Notes: generated from the letters alone by a model not told the origin. Shown: positions 36,899 through 48,052, counted from the stretch's first letter. The stretch is DNA of 64,000 nucleotides from an uncultured Methanobacterium sp. (GCF_963666025.1 NZ_OY762552.1:1491001-1555000), one strand, 5' to 3'. Made by a program: numbers and translations.

Positions 36899-37074
36899 AA
36901 ATGATCCTCCGAAAAGAAGTAAACATTAAATGTATCCATTTATGTGCATATAACAATTACTAATTATTGATTTGAATATTTGATTTTAAAAATATATTAA
37001 AAAATAAAAAAATACCTCAATTATCAAATTAAAAAAAATGAAAAGAGATTATTAGTCGGATAATCTTCTTAAAA

Positions 37075-38253
37075 TTAATCTGACAATCTTCTTAAAACTT
37101 CATCCAGACAATCAGTCACATCGTTAATCTGTTCCTGACTGATTACCAGTGGTGGAACGAACCTGAGTACTTTTTCCGCGGTACAGTTCACTAGAACTCC
37201 CTGTTGGCGCATATCATCAACCATACTCGCACAAGGTATGTCCATTTCCATTCCCAGCATCATTCCCACACCACGCACGTCTTCCACCAGGCCGTGCTCC
37301 AGGAATAATTCTTTCAACTGATTTTTGAAGTATTCACCATTTTCACGTGATTTTACCAGGAGTCCTTCATCTCGAATGGTCTGTACTGATGCTAAGCCCG
37401 CAGCACATGCCAGTGGTCCTCCACCAAATGTGGCTGCATGGTCGCCTGGCTGGAATGCATTTCCAACTTCTTCACTGGCCATAACTGCTCCCATGGGGAA
37501 TCCTCCGGCAATGGCCTTGGCCAGGGCTGTGATATCCGGGGTGACCTTGAAGGTCTGTGAGGCAAACATCTCCCCAGTACGTCCGAATCCAGTTTGCACC
37601 TCATCGAATATGAGTAGGACATCATTTTCATGGCATAATTTCTTCAATTCACCCAGGTAACCTTCAGGGGGCATTATTATTCCGCCTTCACCCTGGACTG
37701 GTTCCACCAGCACTGCAGCAGTTTCATCGGTGATTACCTCACCAACTGCTTCCAGATTGCCGTAGGGCACGTGTTTGAAGCCAGGTGTTAATGGTCCGAA
37801 GCCCTTCTTGTATTTATGTTGACCAGTGGCCGTGATGGTGGTGATGGTTCGTCCGTGGAAACTGTTTTCCATGGCTATGATCTCTCCCTTTCCAGTGTAC
37901 TTGCGGGCCAGTTTTATGGCTCCTTCATTGGCTTCTGCTCCACTGTTACAGAAGAATGCCTTCTGATGGGGTGAAACTTCAACCAGAAGTTCAGCCAGAC
38001 GCACCTGATTTTCAGTATAGTAAATATTGGATGTATGGATTAATTTATGAGCTTGCTTGCTGATGGCCTCGGCTACTCTGGGGTGGGCGTGTCCCACGTT
38101 GTTTACCGCAATCCCCGCCACACAATCAATGTAAGGACGTCCTTCCACATCCCATACCACAGCCCCTTTACCCTCTTTAAGGGCCAGAGGCTGGCGACCA
38201 TAGGTTTGCATTACATATTCCTTGTCTTGAGCCATTATCTCCTCTGTGTTCAT
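37075..38253 (-). CDS. argD: Acetylornithine aminotransferase
   Basis: ArgD is a class III PLP aminotransferase acting in arginine synthesis and, in many prokaryotes, also as N-succinyl-LL-diaminopimelate aminotransferase, which would suit the neighbouring lysine genes. Motifs are [15 protein letters not shown], the PLP-phosphate loop [17 protein letters not shown] near 100, [18 protein letters not shown] near 215 and the Schiff-base lysine in [17 protein letters not shown] near 245. The ATG at 38253 is chosen because GGTGAT lies seven bases upstream; an in-frame ATG at 38304 would add 17 unlikely residues. Confidence 0.94.
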   Translation of the reverse strand: MNTEEIMAQDKEYVMQTYGRQPLALKEGKGAVVWDVEGRPYIDCVAGIAVNNVGHAHPRVAEAISKQAHKLIHTSNIYYTENQVRLAELLVEVSPHQKAFFCNSGAEANEGAIKLARKYTGKGEIIAMENSFHGRTITTITATGQHKYKKGFGPLTPGFKHVPYGNLEAVGEVITDETAAVLVEPVQGEGGIIMPPEGYLGELKKLCHENDVLLIFDEVQTGFGRTGEMFASQTFKVTPDITALAKAIAGGFPMGAVMASEEVGNAFQPGDHAATFGGGPLACAAGLASVQTIRDEGLLVKSRENGEYFKNQLKELFLEHGLVEDVRGVGMMLGMEMDIPCASMVDDMRQQGVLVNCTAEKVLRFVPPLVISQEQINDVTDCLDEVLRRLSD

Positions 38254-38636
38254 AGTATCACCGGTGTAAATGTAATAATTATCATTTTTATTTCTCCTGG
38301 GCATGTTTCAATTCAATATTATTTTAAGCGATATAATGAATTATGTTTACAGACATTATAAGCCTTATCTATCCTCTGACTAGGGAAATGGTTAAATATG
38401 GTTAAATACACACCGAATGGATATATATTGATCAAGAATCTATTTACCAACTGGATATTATTGTTTACGTAGTATGAAATTATATTGAAGTTAGTATATG
38501 AGATAGTTACGTGAATTATTGAAGTTTTTACATGAGAAATAATGATGAAATTAAATTGAAGTTAATACTGGAGATAAGGGTACGTGCATTATTGAATTTA
38601 GTACCTGGAAGCTAGTACTGGAGAAGGGAAACTCTT
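38254..38636. other. Intergenic region with degenerate tandem repeats
   Basis: The argD leader and the next gene's leader lie here. From about 38470 to 38630 four degenerate copies of an ATTGAAGTT...GAGA unit recur every 35-40 bases. There is no coding frame. The unit's function is unknown. Confidence 0.4.
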
Positions 38637-38975
38637 ATGAACACTCAAAAAATTATTTTATACATTGGATCGGCAATTCTCTTAATTATCGGGGCCTATA
38701 CATTTTACATGGGACAGACATCCCAGGGAGTAATCTGGTTCATATTAGGAGTTATTTTCCTTTCAATCTCTCCCCAACTGGGACGTCCTATTAAAGCAGT
38801 GAAAGTAAGAAAAATAATCGTATTGCTTTGTGCTGTTATATTACTGGGAATTGGAGCGTACACATTCTTTGTTGGAGAAATTTTAGCGGGAATAGCCTGG
38901 GGCGTTGCAGGTATTCTGAGTCTTTTAATTTCATTGATGCTGGTGGGTCAAAAAGGTGTTTTAGACCCGCAATAG
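38637..38975 (+). CDS. Four-helix membrane protein with internal duplication
   Basis: The 112-residue protein has four hydrophobic segments. The two halves are related: IGAYTFYMGQTSQGVIWFI in the first half matches IGAYTFFVGEILAGIAWGV in the second, showing an internal duplication of a two-helix unit. The linker (GRPIKAVKVRK) is basic, so probably cytoplasmic. No family is recognised. The ATG has GGAGAAGGG upstream. Confidence 0.7.
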   Translation: MNTQKIILYIGSAILLIIGAYTFYMGQTSQGVIWFILGVIFLSISPQLGRPIKAVKVRKIIVLLCAVILLGIGAYTFFVGEILAGIAWGVAGILSLLISLMLVGQKGVLDPQ

Positions 38976-39103
38976 TTTTCTTACCCAATTCAAATTCTGT
39001 AATCTCCCTTTTTATTTTAATTTACCTTAATAATGTTGTGATTCTATTATTTTTATTAAACATTTATTAATAGGGAAAAAGTGAACTTTTCTTGGTGATT
39101 CTT

Positions 39104-39529
<426 letters not shown>

Positions 39530-39653
39530 TCCCTATTTTATTTTTTTTCTTCTATTTCTGTTCGTTTCTATTTTTATTGAAGTTAAATCAAAATTAATCA
39601 TTGTTATCTCTGAAATTTCGTAGCATTCTTTGTAAAATTGATCGTTAAAATTA

Positions 39654-39707
39654 TTATTGTAAGGGCCCTTTCCTGCCTTATTTATTGTAAGGGGTATTCC
39701 TGCCTTA
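39654..39707. repeat. Tandem 26-bp repeat
   Basis: Two near-identical units starting TTATTGTAAGGG and ending TTCCTGCCTTA lie at 39654-39680 and 39682-39707. Each unit can form a GTAAGG/CCTTAC stem. They sit between cyclophilin and a small membrane protein gene and could act as terminators or operators. Confidence 0.6.
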
Positions 39708-39760
39708 CCCCTTTCTGTAATAAAAAAATACATATATAGGTGCATATATACTGTAGATCG

Positions 39761-40051
39761 ATGAAAAAGGAAGCCAGGAATTATCTGGAAGGCTATGCCA
39801 ATATCATCATCTATATCGTGATAATCATAGGCACCTTGCTGGTTGCCAACCTACTTTGGGCCTGGCCCACCAACACACCACAAGTTATAATCTTTATAAT
39901 GTGTCTTCTAGTGATTTTTGATGTTTTTAAACAGGCACTTATGGATCCCTTTAAAGGCAAAAAGATAAAAAAGATTCTGCTAATTTTAATAGTGGCTTTG
40001 ATAGTTATAGGGATAATTGTATTTTATATAAAAGGATGGGCTATTTTTTAA
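39761..40051 (+). CDS. Small membrane protein
   Basis: The 96-residue protein has three hydrophobic segments (IIIYIVIIIGTLLVANLLWA, VIIFIMCLLVIFDVF, LLILIVALIVIGIIVFYI) and a basic cytoplasmic loop (KGKKIKK). The ATG at 39761 is preferred; an in-frame ATG lies at 39740. No family is recognised. Confidence 0.6.
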   Translation: MKKEARNYLEGYANIIIYIVIIIGTLLVANLLWAWPTNTPQVIIFIMCLLVIFDVFKQALMDPFKGKKIKKILLILIVALIVIGIIVFYIKGWAIF

Positions 40052-40130
40052 ATGATTAAAACAAAATTAATTTGTATAAATATAGCTATTTCAATAAATA
40101 ACCATACATGGCCTTTTTTAAGTATTCATT

Positions 40131-40649
40131 TTAATAAAGCAACTTTTTGAGGACCAAGCTATATATATCTGCTATTTCAAGAGCCACTTCCAGATGCTGG
40201 TCAGTGTAATCTTCCTGTGGGTTTCCAACCACAATCTGGCCCAGGATCTCATCCTTAAATTTAACAGGGACTGATAAGAACTGATCCACCGGTTCATGAC
40301 CTGGTGGTAACCCATGGGCAGCGGGATGACTGGCAACATCATGGACGTATAATGATTCCCCGGTGTCTAGGGAGTAACCCAGAAGTCCACCGTAAGTTCC
40401 ATCCTTTCGGATCTTAAACCTAGCTTCACCTAAGTCTTCGTACATCTGGCACTCTGTGGTAAGATGAGAGAACGATATTCCCACACTATCTCCGTTTTCA
40501 GGATCTACAAAGGCTACATAACAGCTTTCACTTTTAAGAGCCTTTTTAGTTTCTTCTAGAACCACATCTGAAATTTCTTTGAGGCTAGAATCAGTTAACA
40601 TGTCCTCAATTTTTGTTTTGAATAGGAAAAGATCATCGTCACCAACCAT
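40131..40649 (-). CDS. Stand-alone GAF domain protein
   Basis: The 172 residues form one GAF domain, a ligand- or redox-sensing fold. The helix pair [20 protein letters not shown] is followed by [12 protein letters not shown], the central [42 protein letters not shown] and the C-terminal helix. GAGGAT precedes the ATG. No output domain is attached. Methanogens often carry such stand-alone GAF proteins as signalling partners; the ligand is unknown. Confidence 0.85.
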   Translation of the reverse strand: MVGDDDLFLFKTKIEDMLTDSSLKEISDVVLEETKKALKSESCYVAFVDPENGDSVGISFSHLTTECQMYEDLGEARFKIRKDGTYGGLLGYSLDTGESLYVHDVASHPAAHGLPPGHEPVDQFLSVPVKFKDEILGQIVVGNPQEDYTDQHLEVALEIADIYSLVLKKLLY

Positions 40650-40759
40650 TTAAATCATCCTCAATTTGATGTTTCTAGATATTTATAATTTTTAGAATGA
40701 CATCATAAATAATTAATCAACTATGATTTCTAGATGTGATATAACTAATCCACCTATGG

Positions 40760-41371
40760 TTAATCAACTTGAAGGGGAATTTCCTTTTCGAACACTTTAA
40801 TCAGCACACCGAAAATAGATTCTAAGGGCAATACTCGCATATTTTCCAGTTCAATATACCAGAAGTTACCTTCATGAAAAACTCTCTTTACCACAGCTAC
40901 CTGGAATGGAAACCCTGCAATTAGGGCATAAGCACCCAATACTGGATATTCGGTTGTTTTATCGGATATCAGTATTTCTTCACCCTTCCGAACTTTTCGA
41001 GGGTTAATTTTTATCATCAATCCGCAATACGAGCTTAAATCAGGATTTTGTTCAGCTTCAACCTTTAACATGATTTTTTTCTCCTTTTGTTTACCGCCCT
41101 GTTTTTTAATCATTTTTTTGAGTATCCTGGTTACCAGGGCGTCTACTTCAACTGGAGAAAAGTTCTTTTTCAGCAACTGGTTAACCATCCCTTTATTTAC
41201 AGCCTCCAGGAGCACTCTTGCGGTGTGAACCTCCCGACAACGGGAAATGCTGTTGGTGCTGCGCATGGGACATTTCCAGCAGTAATTTTCTTCCAGGAGC
41301 TTCATTACCTGAACGTATGCATCCTGGGTTTGCTTCTGGAATTCGTCCAGATTTTTGTTGATATCACCCAT
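40760..41371 (-). CDS. Unknown protein with Cys motif and S24/S26-like beta domain
   Basis: The 203-residue protein has an N-terminal helical region with CWKCPMRSTNSISRCREVH (near 31-49), a possible metal site. The C-terminal 85 residues read KGEEILISDKTTEYPVLGAY, then VAVVKRVFHEGNFWYIELEN and LESIFGVLIKV. This has the strand order and spacing of the LexA/signal-peptidase (S24/S26) beta fold, in which a VKRV segment holds the catalytic lysine. The serine is not evident, so it may be a non-catalytic relative. It lies near the GAF gene on the same strand. Confidence 0.6.
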   Translation of the reverse strand: MGDINKNLDEFQKQTQDAYVQVMKLLEENYCWKCPMRSTNSISRCREVHTARVLLEAVNKGMVNQLLKKNFSPVEVDALVTRILKKMIKKQGGKQKEKKIMLKVEAEQNPDLSSYCGLMIKINPRKVRKGEEILISDKTTEYPVLGAYALIAGFPFQVAVVKRVFHEGNFWYIELENMRVLPLESIFGVLIKVFEKEIPLQVD

Positions 41372-41641
41372 ATTTAATCACTTATGATGAGATTTTCCTG
41401 TATTTAGTCAGTATTGTAGATGTTTCCCCTATTTAATCACTTTAAGGAATGGCCTGAGATTGTAAGCTTGGTTGAGGTTGTAAAAATATTTGTTTAACAC
41501 TCTTCTTAGGTATTCTTTCCAAGTTAACCATTAAAATTCGGGTATAAATTCAGGCATAATCTAATAAACAATAGAAATGAAAAAGGATTTAAGTAGAAGA
41601 TTATGAGCCTAGAATTGTCATGAGTTTTTGGGGAGATAATA

Positions 41642-43315
41642 ATGGGAAAAGATGCGTTGAACGATTTAGATGAGTTAACCCGGGAAAATATTGCCCTATC
41701 TCTATGGATGAAAGAATTTAAGTCCAAAGAAATACCAAAAGGTGTGAAGAAGCGTCTTTTAAGTAAAAAAAACAGTCCGGAAGCATTTGGGGAGCGGATG
41801 CGCTACCGTTTGCAGGACCTTCTGGACAATCCAGATTCTTTCACTCCCAGTTATGGGAAACGGTATAAAAAACTACTGGAACACTGTGGCTCGCTGACTT
41901 CCATCCAGGCTTATGCCCTGAACCATCTTCTGGGTATGGATAGTAGCCGTGGCTACCAGAAAATCCCCGAAAAGTCCAATATTCAATTTCCCCGTGATTT
42001 CGCCCCTCAACTGGGATACCAGGTAGGATGGCACTTCATCGTGGGCAACTGTCGCGATACCAGGAAACGTGAATACGGAATACTGGTCTCTTTTTACCGT
42101 TATTCACTCCTGCCTCCTGAAATGGCTCATGGGTTTGGGTTAAGTGATTGGGATAATCAGATATTTGAGATGCAACTCGCGGTGGCCAAGGCAGGTGAAG
42201 AACATCTTCAAACCCGGCCATTTGCTATTGCAGGGACCACTGGTCTCTTGAATTTTTCCAACCAACCCTTCCATTATGAAGCCGGGAAAAATAGGATGTT
42301 CTCTGAAAAAGAAGATGAACTATTTCCCCTCCGGGTACAGGCCTGGGGTGTCAACCAGGGAGGTGAAGCAGATGTGGAGATAGAAGTGGATTTGGGTTTC
42401 TCCTCCAACAAGGATTTCCTACTTCAGGGAAACAAGGGGTGTCTCCCCTGCTGCTGTGATGTTGGAACGCTCTATTACTCGGCTACTAACCTATCTCTGG
42501 AATCTGGGAGCTTGTTGAAGCTTGACGGTGAGGAAATCATACTTAATCAGGGTAAATTCTGGTTTGACCACCAGTGGGGCAACGCCCTTGAACCACTGGG
42601 TAACAGCAGATGTAAAGTTGCACGTGCAGCCAATATATTAACCAAACCCTCCCATTCAAGAGGTTGGGACTGGTTCATGGCCCAGTTTGATGAAAAGAGG
42701 GAGATGACCATGTATGCACCCCACACCGATGAGAACCTGAAGTATTATTGGCTCACCGGACCAGAACCACCTGAACAGATGACTGTGGCGGTGAAAGGAC
42801 AGTTTGTTGATGCAGAAAACCATGTTGTGGACACTAGAGGAACTCTTACTGTGGATAAATGGGTTAAAAGTGTGAAATCATCTAATCCTGAGTATTATTT
42901 AATCACCAACACCTGGTATCCGAATAGATGGGAATTCAAGTTCCAGGAGATGGTACCTGAGGACATACGGCACTTTACTATGACTCCCATTGTTGAAGGT
43001 GGTCAAACTGGTTACAATGCTAGTGGAGCTCAGTACTCTGAAGGAGGGGTTTATATCAGAAATTCAGAGGGGCGATTGCTGGGTAAAGGGTTTGCCGAGT
43101 CAGTTTACTATGCTGATGCCCATCCAAACATATTCCACCTGGCGGGATTGCCAGATACACCTGAAATGAGAAAGCTGATGGAGTCACCGGAACCATCTGC
43201 ACTTCTAAAGTTAAAGGGTTTACTGTACATGGCCTGGCCACCCCACCAGAGGAAACTTAAGAAAACACTGGAAAAATGCCTGGAACAGGGTTTACCCGCA
43301 GATTTCATTGGATAA
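41642..43315 (+). CDS. CrtC/AttH-type lipocalin-like protein
   Basis: The 557-residue protein resembles the hydroxyneurosporene synthase/AttH family (lipocalin-like carotenoid hydratases and relatives). The central and C-terminal parts show [41 protein letters not shown] and a WKF-type strand pattern typical of the double lipocalin barrel. The N-terminal 110 residues are an extra helical region. No signal peptide is evident. Methanogens do not make carotenoids, so hydratase activity on an isoprenoid (archaeal lipid, quinone-like or cofactor side chain) is a possibility only. A strong GGGAGATAAT precedes the ATG. Confidence 0.75.
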   Translation: MGKDALNDLDELTRENIALSLWMKEFKSKEIPKGVKKRLLSKKNSPEAFGERMRYRLQDLLDNPDSFTPSYGKRYKKLLEHCGSLTSIQAYALNHLLGMDSSRGYQKIPEKSNIQFPRDFAPQLGYQVGWHFIVGNCRDTRKREYGILVSFYRYSLLPPEMAHGFGLSDWDNQIFEMQLAVAKAGEEHLQTRPFAIAGTTGLLNFSNQPFHYEAGKNRMFSEKEDELFPLRVQAWGVNQGGEADVEIEVDLGFSSNKDFLLQGNKGCLPCCCDVGTLYYSATNLSLESGSLLKLDGEEIILNQGKFWFDHQWGNALEPLGNSRCKVARAANILTKPSHSRGWDWFMAQFDEKREMTMYAPHTDENLKYYWLTGPEPPEQMTVAVKGQFVDAENHVVDTRGTLTVDKWVKSVKSSNPEYYLITNTWYPNRWEFKFQEMVPEDIRHFTMTPIVEGGQTGYNASGAQYSEGGVYIRNSEGRLLGKGFAESVYYADAHPNIFHLAGLPDTPEMRKLMESPEPSALLKLKGLLYMAWPPHQRKLKKTLEKCLEQGLPADFIG

Positions 43316-43487
43316 ACCCATATTTTTGGATAAAATGATATTCGTACGATATAACTGATGATTGGTGGATTTACCTGTGTTTCAGGGGATATACTAACAG
43401 ATCCATTGGATATGTTGTATTTTTTGGATATGCTAATGAATCCATTGAATATACTAATTTAAAATCATTTTAGAGGTTTGAAAGTTT

Positions 43488-44345
43488 TTGACAGATAGTA
43501 ATAAAGATAACTCACCCTACGTTGATGTACCGGATGATTGGCAATTTTTAGAGTCTTCAGGGCCGGGACCCTTCATCACTCATGCCAGTTTTAAAACCCC
43601 TGAAGGGGGGATTGTTAATTGGAACTCTCGCCATCATCGGAAACATCACTTCAACCTTGAAATAAGTAAAGGTTCCACATGGTGGGCTCCTGGGACAAGT
43701 GGGTGGTGGATTGGAGTCCTGTTTGCTATTGGTTCTGTATGTTTTGCCCTGGGATCAATGCATTCCTATTCTAGTTTGGTGGGTGGCTTCAATGATAATT
43801 TGACTTATTTCATTGGTTCCATCTTTTTTACCAGCGCAGGGTTCTTACAATTTCTGGAAACAGTAAGTGCACCACAAAAAATAGGTAGAATTAAAAGTAA
43901 ATTGCATTTCATCTTTTTCCAGCCAACCAGAATTGACTGGTGGTCCACAGGAATACAATCTCTGGGAACTTTGTTTTTTAACATCAGCACCTTTGCAGCA
44001 ATGATAATGTCCATTTCTACTTCACAGGCCGAAATTTTCATCTGGAGCCCTGATCTTTATGGTTCCATCTGTTTTTTGGTTTCCAGTTATCTGATCTACA
44101 TTGAGGTTGGTCATAAAGTTCTATCATTTCAAATGAGCAGTCTGGCCTGGTGGATAGTTTTCCTGAACCTGGTGGGGTCTGTGGCTTTCGGAGTGTCTGC
44201 AGCAGGAGCATTTATTATTTTACCTTCAGATCAACTATTCAATCCATCTATGATGAACATAGGGACGTTTATAGGGGCGGTATGTTTCTTTGCCGCTGCT
44301 GTTCTGTTACTTCCAGAGCGGACTATCAATGGAAACGGTAAATAA
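43488..44345 (+). CDS. Polytopic membrane protein, YrhK-like
   Basis: The 285-residue protein has a soluble N-terminus (TDSNKDNSPYVDVPDDW) with a HHRKHHF histidine cluster, then about six to eight membrane segments. Repeated elements GSVCFALGSMHSY and GSVAFGVSAAGAF suggest an internal duplication like that of YrhK-domain proteins. The start is a TTG at 43488 preceded by AGAGGTTTG. The CrtC-like gene ends 170 bp upstream, with imperfect repeats in the gap. The function is unknown. Confidence 0.6.
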   Translation: MTDSNKDNSPYVDVPDDWQFLESSGPGPFITHASFKTPEGGIVNWNSRHHRKHHFNLEISKGSTWWAPGTSGWWIGVLFAIGSVCFALGSMHSYSSLVGGFNDNLTYFIGSIFFTSAGFLQFLETVSAPQKIGRIKSKLHFIFFQPTRIDWWSTGIQSLGTLFFNISTFAAMIMSISTSQAEIFIWSPDLYGSICFLVSSYLIYIEVGHKVLSFQMSSLAWWIVFLNLVGSVAFGVSAAGAFIILPSDQLFNPSMMNIGTFIGAVCFFAAAVLLLPERTINGNGK

Positions 44346-44389
44346 AAGTTTATAAATTAAACAATAAAATGGATTAAAGGTTGGTATTC

Positions 44390-44569
44390 ATGAACAAGAA
44401 TTTAAGCATAATAGCGATAATTATGATTTCAATTGTCCTGGTTGCACTTATTTACCAGACATTCATTCTGGGACAGTATTCCACCTACAATTACCTGGCT
44501 ATTATTGCCTTTGTAGGTTTCCTTTTCATCAGCATCTATGATATGCGGAATGCGGATGATAATGCGTAA
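44390..44569 (+). CDS. Small two-helix membrane protein
   Basis: The 59-residue protein has two hydrophobic segments (SIIAIIMISIVLVALIYQTF and YLAIIAFVGFLFISIYD) and a short acidic tail (RNADDNA). The ATG at 44390 is preferred over an in-frame TTG at 44381. It lies 44 bp after the YrhK-like gene and is probably co-transcribed. Confidence 0.6.
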   Translation: MNKNLSIIAIIMISIVLVALIYQTFILGQYSTYNYLAIIAFVGFLFISIYDMRNADDNA

Positions 44570-44616
44570 AAAAAAGATAATGGTAAGTAAAACTTTAACA
44601 AAACCTCTTTTTTAAT

Positions 44617-45603
44617 TCATTTTTTACGTAAAGATTCCAAAAGACCAGATTTACGGGCGTAATGGAAAAGATACAGTTGAACGTAACCTGCCCAGTCTCC
44701 ATAACGTTCCATTCCAAATTTCCTGACTTCCGGTGGCTTTAATTCTTCTCCAGGGAAGTAGAGATGTTCCACGATCCTTTTAATCCACACATCCACCGGG
44801 AAGGCTTCTTCCATTTTGAAACCGTATAGCAGGATGCAGTCTGCCACCTTGGGGCCTACGCCGGGAAGTTGGAGAATGGTATCAAAGGCTTTTTCATAGT
44901 TCATCCTGGCCACTTTCTGGATGTTAATCTCTGACTGGACCATTCTTGCTGCATTGATAATGTACTTGGCCCGGTAACCCACTCCACAGGCCTGGAGATT
45001 GTTATTGAAGATGAAATCCTCGGGTAGTTCATCTTCACAGCGCTGCATTTCTTCCAGGTCGTGTTCCGGAACTTTGCCCAGTACTTTTGGGGAGGGGAAT
45101 GTGTAAAAATCACCTGGACTAAACTGGTACCCGTCACCCCATTTCCTTTTAATATCATTTACTGAACGTGTCCAGCGTATTATGGAACAGTTAGCGGATG
45201 ATATGGATGATATGATGCATTCAAAGGGATTATGGGCAGTAAAAATCCGTAATCCTTCACAAAATTCTATGGTGGGTGCCAGTTTAGGATCTTCACATAA
45301 AAAATCGTATAACTGGTCCAGGTTGTGGTCGAGGTTGAATATTTCCCTGATAGAGCTTTCGATACTCTTTTTTGATATCTTTTCAGGGGATTTGGCAATG
45401 ATTTCCACACCACTATCTGGATCCGCATCGCACTGTCTGATCTTAACCAGACAGGGATCACCACCAATAAGTATCAGTTCCTGAAAGTAGGAATCACTCT
45501 CTTTCCAGGGGGGTTGGCTGGTCTGGCCACTATTGATGGTGAGGTCAAGGTTAAATGGACCGTTAAATTTTTCAAAAGTGAAATTCAATTCAGTCTTCAT
45601 CAA
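44617..45603 (-). CDS. 8-oxoguanine DNA glycosylase (OGG1-type)
   Basis: This base-excision enzyme removes oxidised guanine from DNA and nicks the abasic site. The 328 residues have the OGG N-terminal beta domain ([13 protein letters not shown]), the helical HhH-GPD core with [11 protein letters not shown] near 205, and the hairpin [11 protein letters not shown] with catalytic K252 and the activating D271 in FPVDVWIKR. Both catalytic residues are present, so a bifunctional glycosylase/lyase is expected. No ribosome binding site is obvious before the ATG pair at 45603. Confidence 0.9.
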   Translation of the reverse strand: MMKTELNFTFEKFNGPFNLDLTINSGQTSQPPWKESDSYFQELILIGGDPCLVKIRQCDADPDSGVEIIAKSPEKISKKSIESSIREIFNLDHNLDQLYDFLCEDPKLAPTIEFCEGLRIFTAHNPFECIISSISSANCSIIRWTRSVNDIKRKWGDGYQFSPGDFYTFPSPKVLGKVPEHDLEEMQRCEDELPEDFIFNNNLQACGVGYRAKYIINAARMVQSEINIQKVARMNYEKAFDTILQLPGVGPKVADCILLYGFKMEEAFPVDVWIKRIVEHLYFPGEELKPPEVRKFGMERYGDWAGYVQLYLFHYARKSGLLESLRKK

Positions 45604-45691
45604 TTAATCTACTGACTTTCTGGTTCTAAAACATGTTCCCTTCAAATTAGTCCGGACCACAATGGCCAAAAAATAGAAAAAATAGGAGATA

Positions 45692-48052
45692 TTATCTCCT
45701 TTTCGGCAGTATCAGTCCACTTATAACCATTAAAATGGCTAAAACTAATCCATTGATGGGTATTCCAGTACTTTGCATCCCCACGGTATTTGCTGCATTA
45801 ACCGATGTGGGGGAAGTGTTTGAAGCAGCTAAAATGGTTACAAGGGTTCTTAAAATCTGATAATCACCGGCGGTAACTGTGGCTATCCCTTCACCTTCAT
45901 CGGCTCTTAAAATTGCATTAGCAGCACCACTGGCCCATTGAGTTACCACGGACTTACTTCCCACATTGCCCAGATTGGTGGTGAATGTTACCTGGGGGCC
46001 ACTGAAGTACATTGATGCATTGGTTCGATGATCACCACCCGCAGAGTCTCTATAGACGTCAGCAGTTATGGTGGAAGTTTGTCCGGTGTAAATGGTGGAT
46101 GGATCTACATTAACATTCATAACCAGCCAGGGAGAATACTCCAGAGTGCCATTGTTTTTTAAGAATTTATCACTGCCAGGGTCACTGTTGGTCCCGTACC
46201 AGTTGTAAGGAGCGGTGGTGTTACTTTTGGTTAAATTATTCAGGTTGTCAATGAGTGTATGATAACCACTTATTATGCTGGTTATGTTATCTTCAGTTAT
46301 GTTTATGAGCGTGCCATTAACGTATGTGCCATTTTTTGAAAGCAAGTAATCTCTGATTTGTTCGTCTGTTGGAAGACTTTGACCCTGAGAGAATTCATAT
46401 AATTCTGTGAAATTCATATTTTGAATGTAATGCTGGAAATTTACAATGCGATTGTAGTTGATGGTGTTGTTATTTCCCATAACGGTAATTCCTTCTCCTA
46501 TTCCATTTCCTTCCAGATTGTTCCCGGTTATGGTATTATTGCCCTGTAAACAACTGACAACTATTAAGTATTTCGTTTGGGCACTGTTAAGTCGGAATAT
46601 GTTGTTATGTTGAATATTAGCATTTCCCAGTGTGGAAGCTGCAATTCCTGAAGTCTGGTTGTTGGCGGTAAAATCAGATATGGTATTTTGATCAATGGTT
46701 ACCCTGGATTGGAAGGTAGTGTAATCTAACACGTTTGACACGATTCCAAAGGCGGTCCGGTTTGCATGGAAGTTGGATAAGTTATTTTGGGAAATAGAGG
46801 CATTACCGGTGCATAACTGTATCATGGATATTCCGTTAATCGTACCATTTTCATCGTCACTGTAAATATCACTGATTTTATTTTTGGAGACGGTTAATGT
46901 ATCTGCGGTTGTGGTGTTATTGTATTTGCCCGCATTGAACTCAAATCCCATGGGAATTAATGAAATGGCGGTCGAGGTGCTGTTAACCCCCTGACTGAAC
47001 ACATTGTTTATGGTGTTTCCCACTACTTCTACGCTGGAAAGTGTGCCGTTCAATGCCAGACAGACCATTGAAATGGCAGTTGCTGTTCCCATACCCCAGA
47101 GCTGGGAAACTGTATTTCCCAGGATCAGCATGCTGTCCAGTGACGAACTCATGCTCATGGCGAATGCATTGATTCCCTGGGCGGTGTCATTGGTACTTTT
47201 GATGTTGAATAAAGTGTTACCACTAATGTTAAGACTGTTGGGGCCAGTAACACCTGAACCGGGAGAGTTAATGGCGGCCAGCGAAATTCCGATCTTGGAA
47301 CCGCCCCCCACCATATCCCTTATATTATTTCCAGAAATGACAGGATTGCACCCTAAAAGAGCGATACCCTGGTTCTGTGTATTGGATATATCATTTCCAG
47401 TTATTCTGGCATTGGCCCCGATAACAGATATTCCGGTTGATCCGCCAGTTATCTGGTTGTTTTCAACTACACAGTTCATGGGTTTAAAACCAAGATCCTT
47501 AATCGTGCCAGACTCATTTAGGAGTAGGGTGTTTCCCACTTGAATACTGATATTTAAAACATTGGAGATCACGTTATTTTTTACTAATGTGTTGTTGGCT
47601 AAGGCCAGTATTCCTGTTGTTCCCCCACTTATCTGGTTATTTTTAACAGTACAGTTTTCTGCACTGACGTTAATCCCAGTACCCGTGGGAGAATTGGTTA
47701 TTTTAAAACCGTCTACGGTACTTCCACTACCATCGCCAGTTTCATTATTTACCACGGTAAACCCTGTATTTGAGGGGTTTAACTCCACATCATCGCCTAA
47801 ATTAGCCTGTATGGTAAGAATTTTGTTCACAATAACATCTTCAGCATAAATTCCTTCATGCACATTTATAACATCGTTATCATGGGTATTTTCATTATCA
47901 ATTGCTGATTGAATGGTGTTATAATTCTGTCCCGTACCAACTTCCCATTGAACAGCAGATATGGGAGTAACACCAAAAAACAAAATTAAAACCAGTAACG
48001 AAGCTATAAATGATCTTAAAGAAGCTTTTTTATAATCTTTTATTAATTTCAA
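45692..48052 (-). CDS. Surface adhesin-like beta-helix protein
   Basis: The protein has an N-terminal signal (SFIASLLVLILFFGVTPISA) and a long right-handed beta-helix from about residue 60 to 560. The helix has many NNxI/GNxI turns, for example VKNNQISGGTTGI and ITGNNLEGNGI. A Ig-like region follows (PSTIYTGQTSTITADVYR), and the C-terminus is a hydrophobic anchor ending GLILPKRR. This is the layout of methanobacterial adhesin-like proteins attached to the cell envelope. The start is a TTG at 48052, chosen because GGAGG (48061-48065) lies eight bases upstream; a start at 48124 would add a non-family stretch. The C-terminal TGIPINGLVLAIL resembles sorting signals of this group. Confidence 0.85.
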   Translation of the reverse strand: MKLIKDYKKASLRSFIASLLVLILFFGVTPISAVQWEVGTGQNYNTIQSAIDNENTHDNDVINVHEGIYAEDVIVNKILTIQANLGDDVELNPSNTGFTVVNNETGDGSGSTVDGFKITNSPTGTGINVSAENCTVKNNQISGGTTGILALANNTLVKNNVISNVLNISIQVGNTLLLNESGTIKDLGFKPMNCVVENNQITGGSTGISVIGANARITGNDISNTQNQGIALLGCNPVISGNNIRDMVGGGSKIGISLAAINSPGSGVTGPNSLNISGNTLFNIKSTNDTAQGINAFAMSMSSSLDSMLILGNTVSQLWGMGTATAISMVCLALNGTLSSVEVVGNTINNVFSQGVNSTSTAISLIPMGFEFNAGKYNNTTTADTLTVSKNKISDIYSDDENGTINGISMIQLCTGNASISQNNLSNFHANRTAFGIVSNVLDYTTFQSRVTIDQNTISDFTANNQTSGIAASTLGNANIQHNNIFRLNSAQTKYLIVVSCLQGNNTITGNNLEGNGIGEGITVMGNNNTINYNRIVNFQHYIQNMNFTELYEFSQGQSLPTDEQIRDYLLSKNGTYVNGTLINITEDNITSIISGYHTLIDNLNNLTKSNTTAPYNWYGTNSDPGSDKFLKNNGTLEYSPWLVMNVNVDPSTIYTGQTSTITADVYRDSAGGDHRTNASMYFSGPQVTFTTNLGNVGSKSVVTQWASGAANAILRADEGEGIATVTAGDYQILRTLVTILAASNTSPTSVNAANTVGMQSTGIPINGLVLAILMVISGLILPKRR

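Noticed and set aside
39533..39745. 70-codon minus-strand frame after the cyclophilin gene
   Set aside because: It spans the tandem repeat and T-rich terminator-like DNA, with no ribosome binding site.
47004..47849. Plus-strand frames opposite the adhesin gene
   Set aside because: Open because the opposite strand is rich in Asn/Thr/Ile codons; no ribosome binding site or family match.
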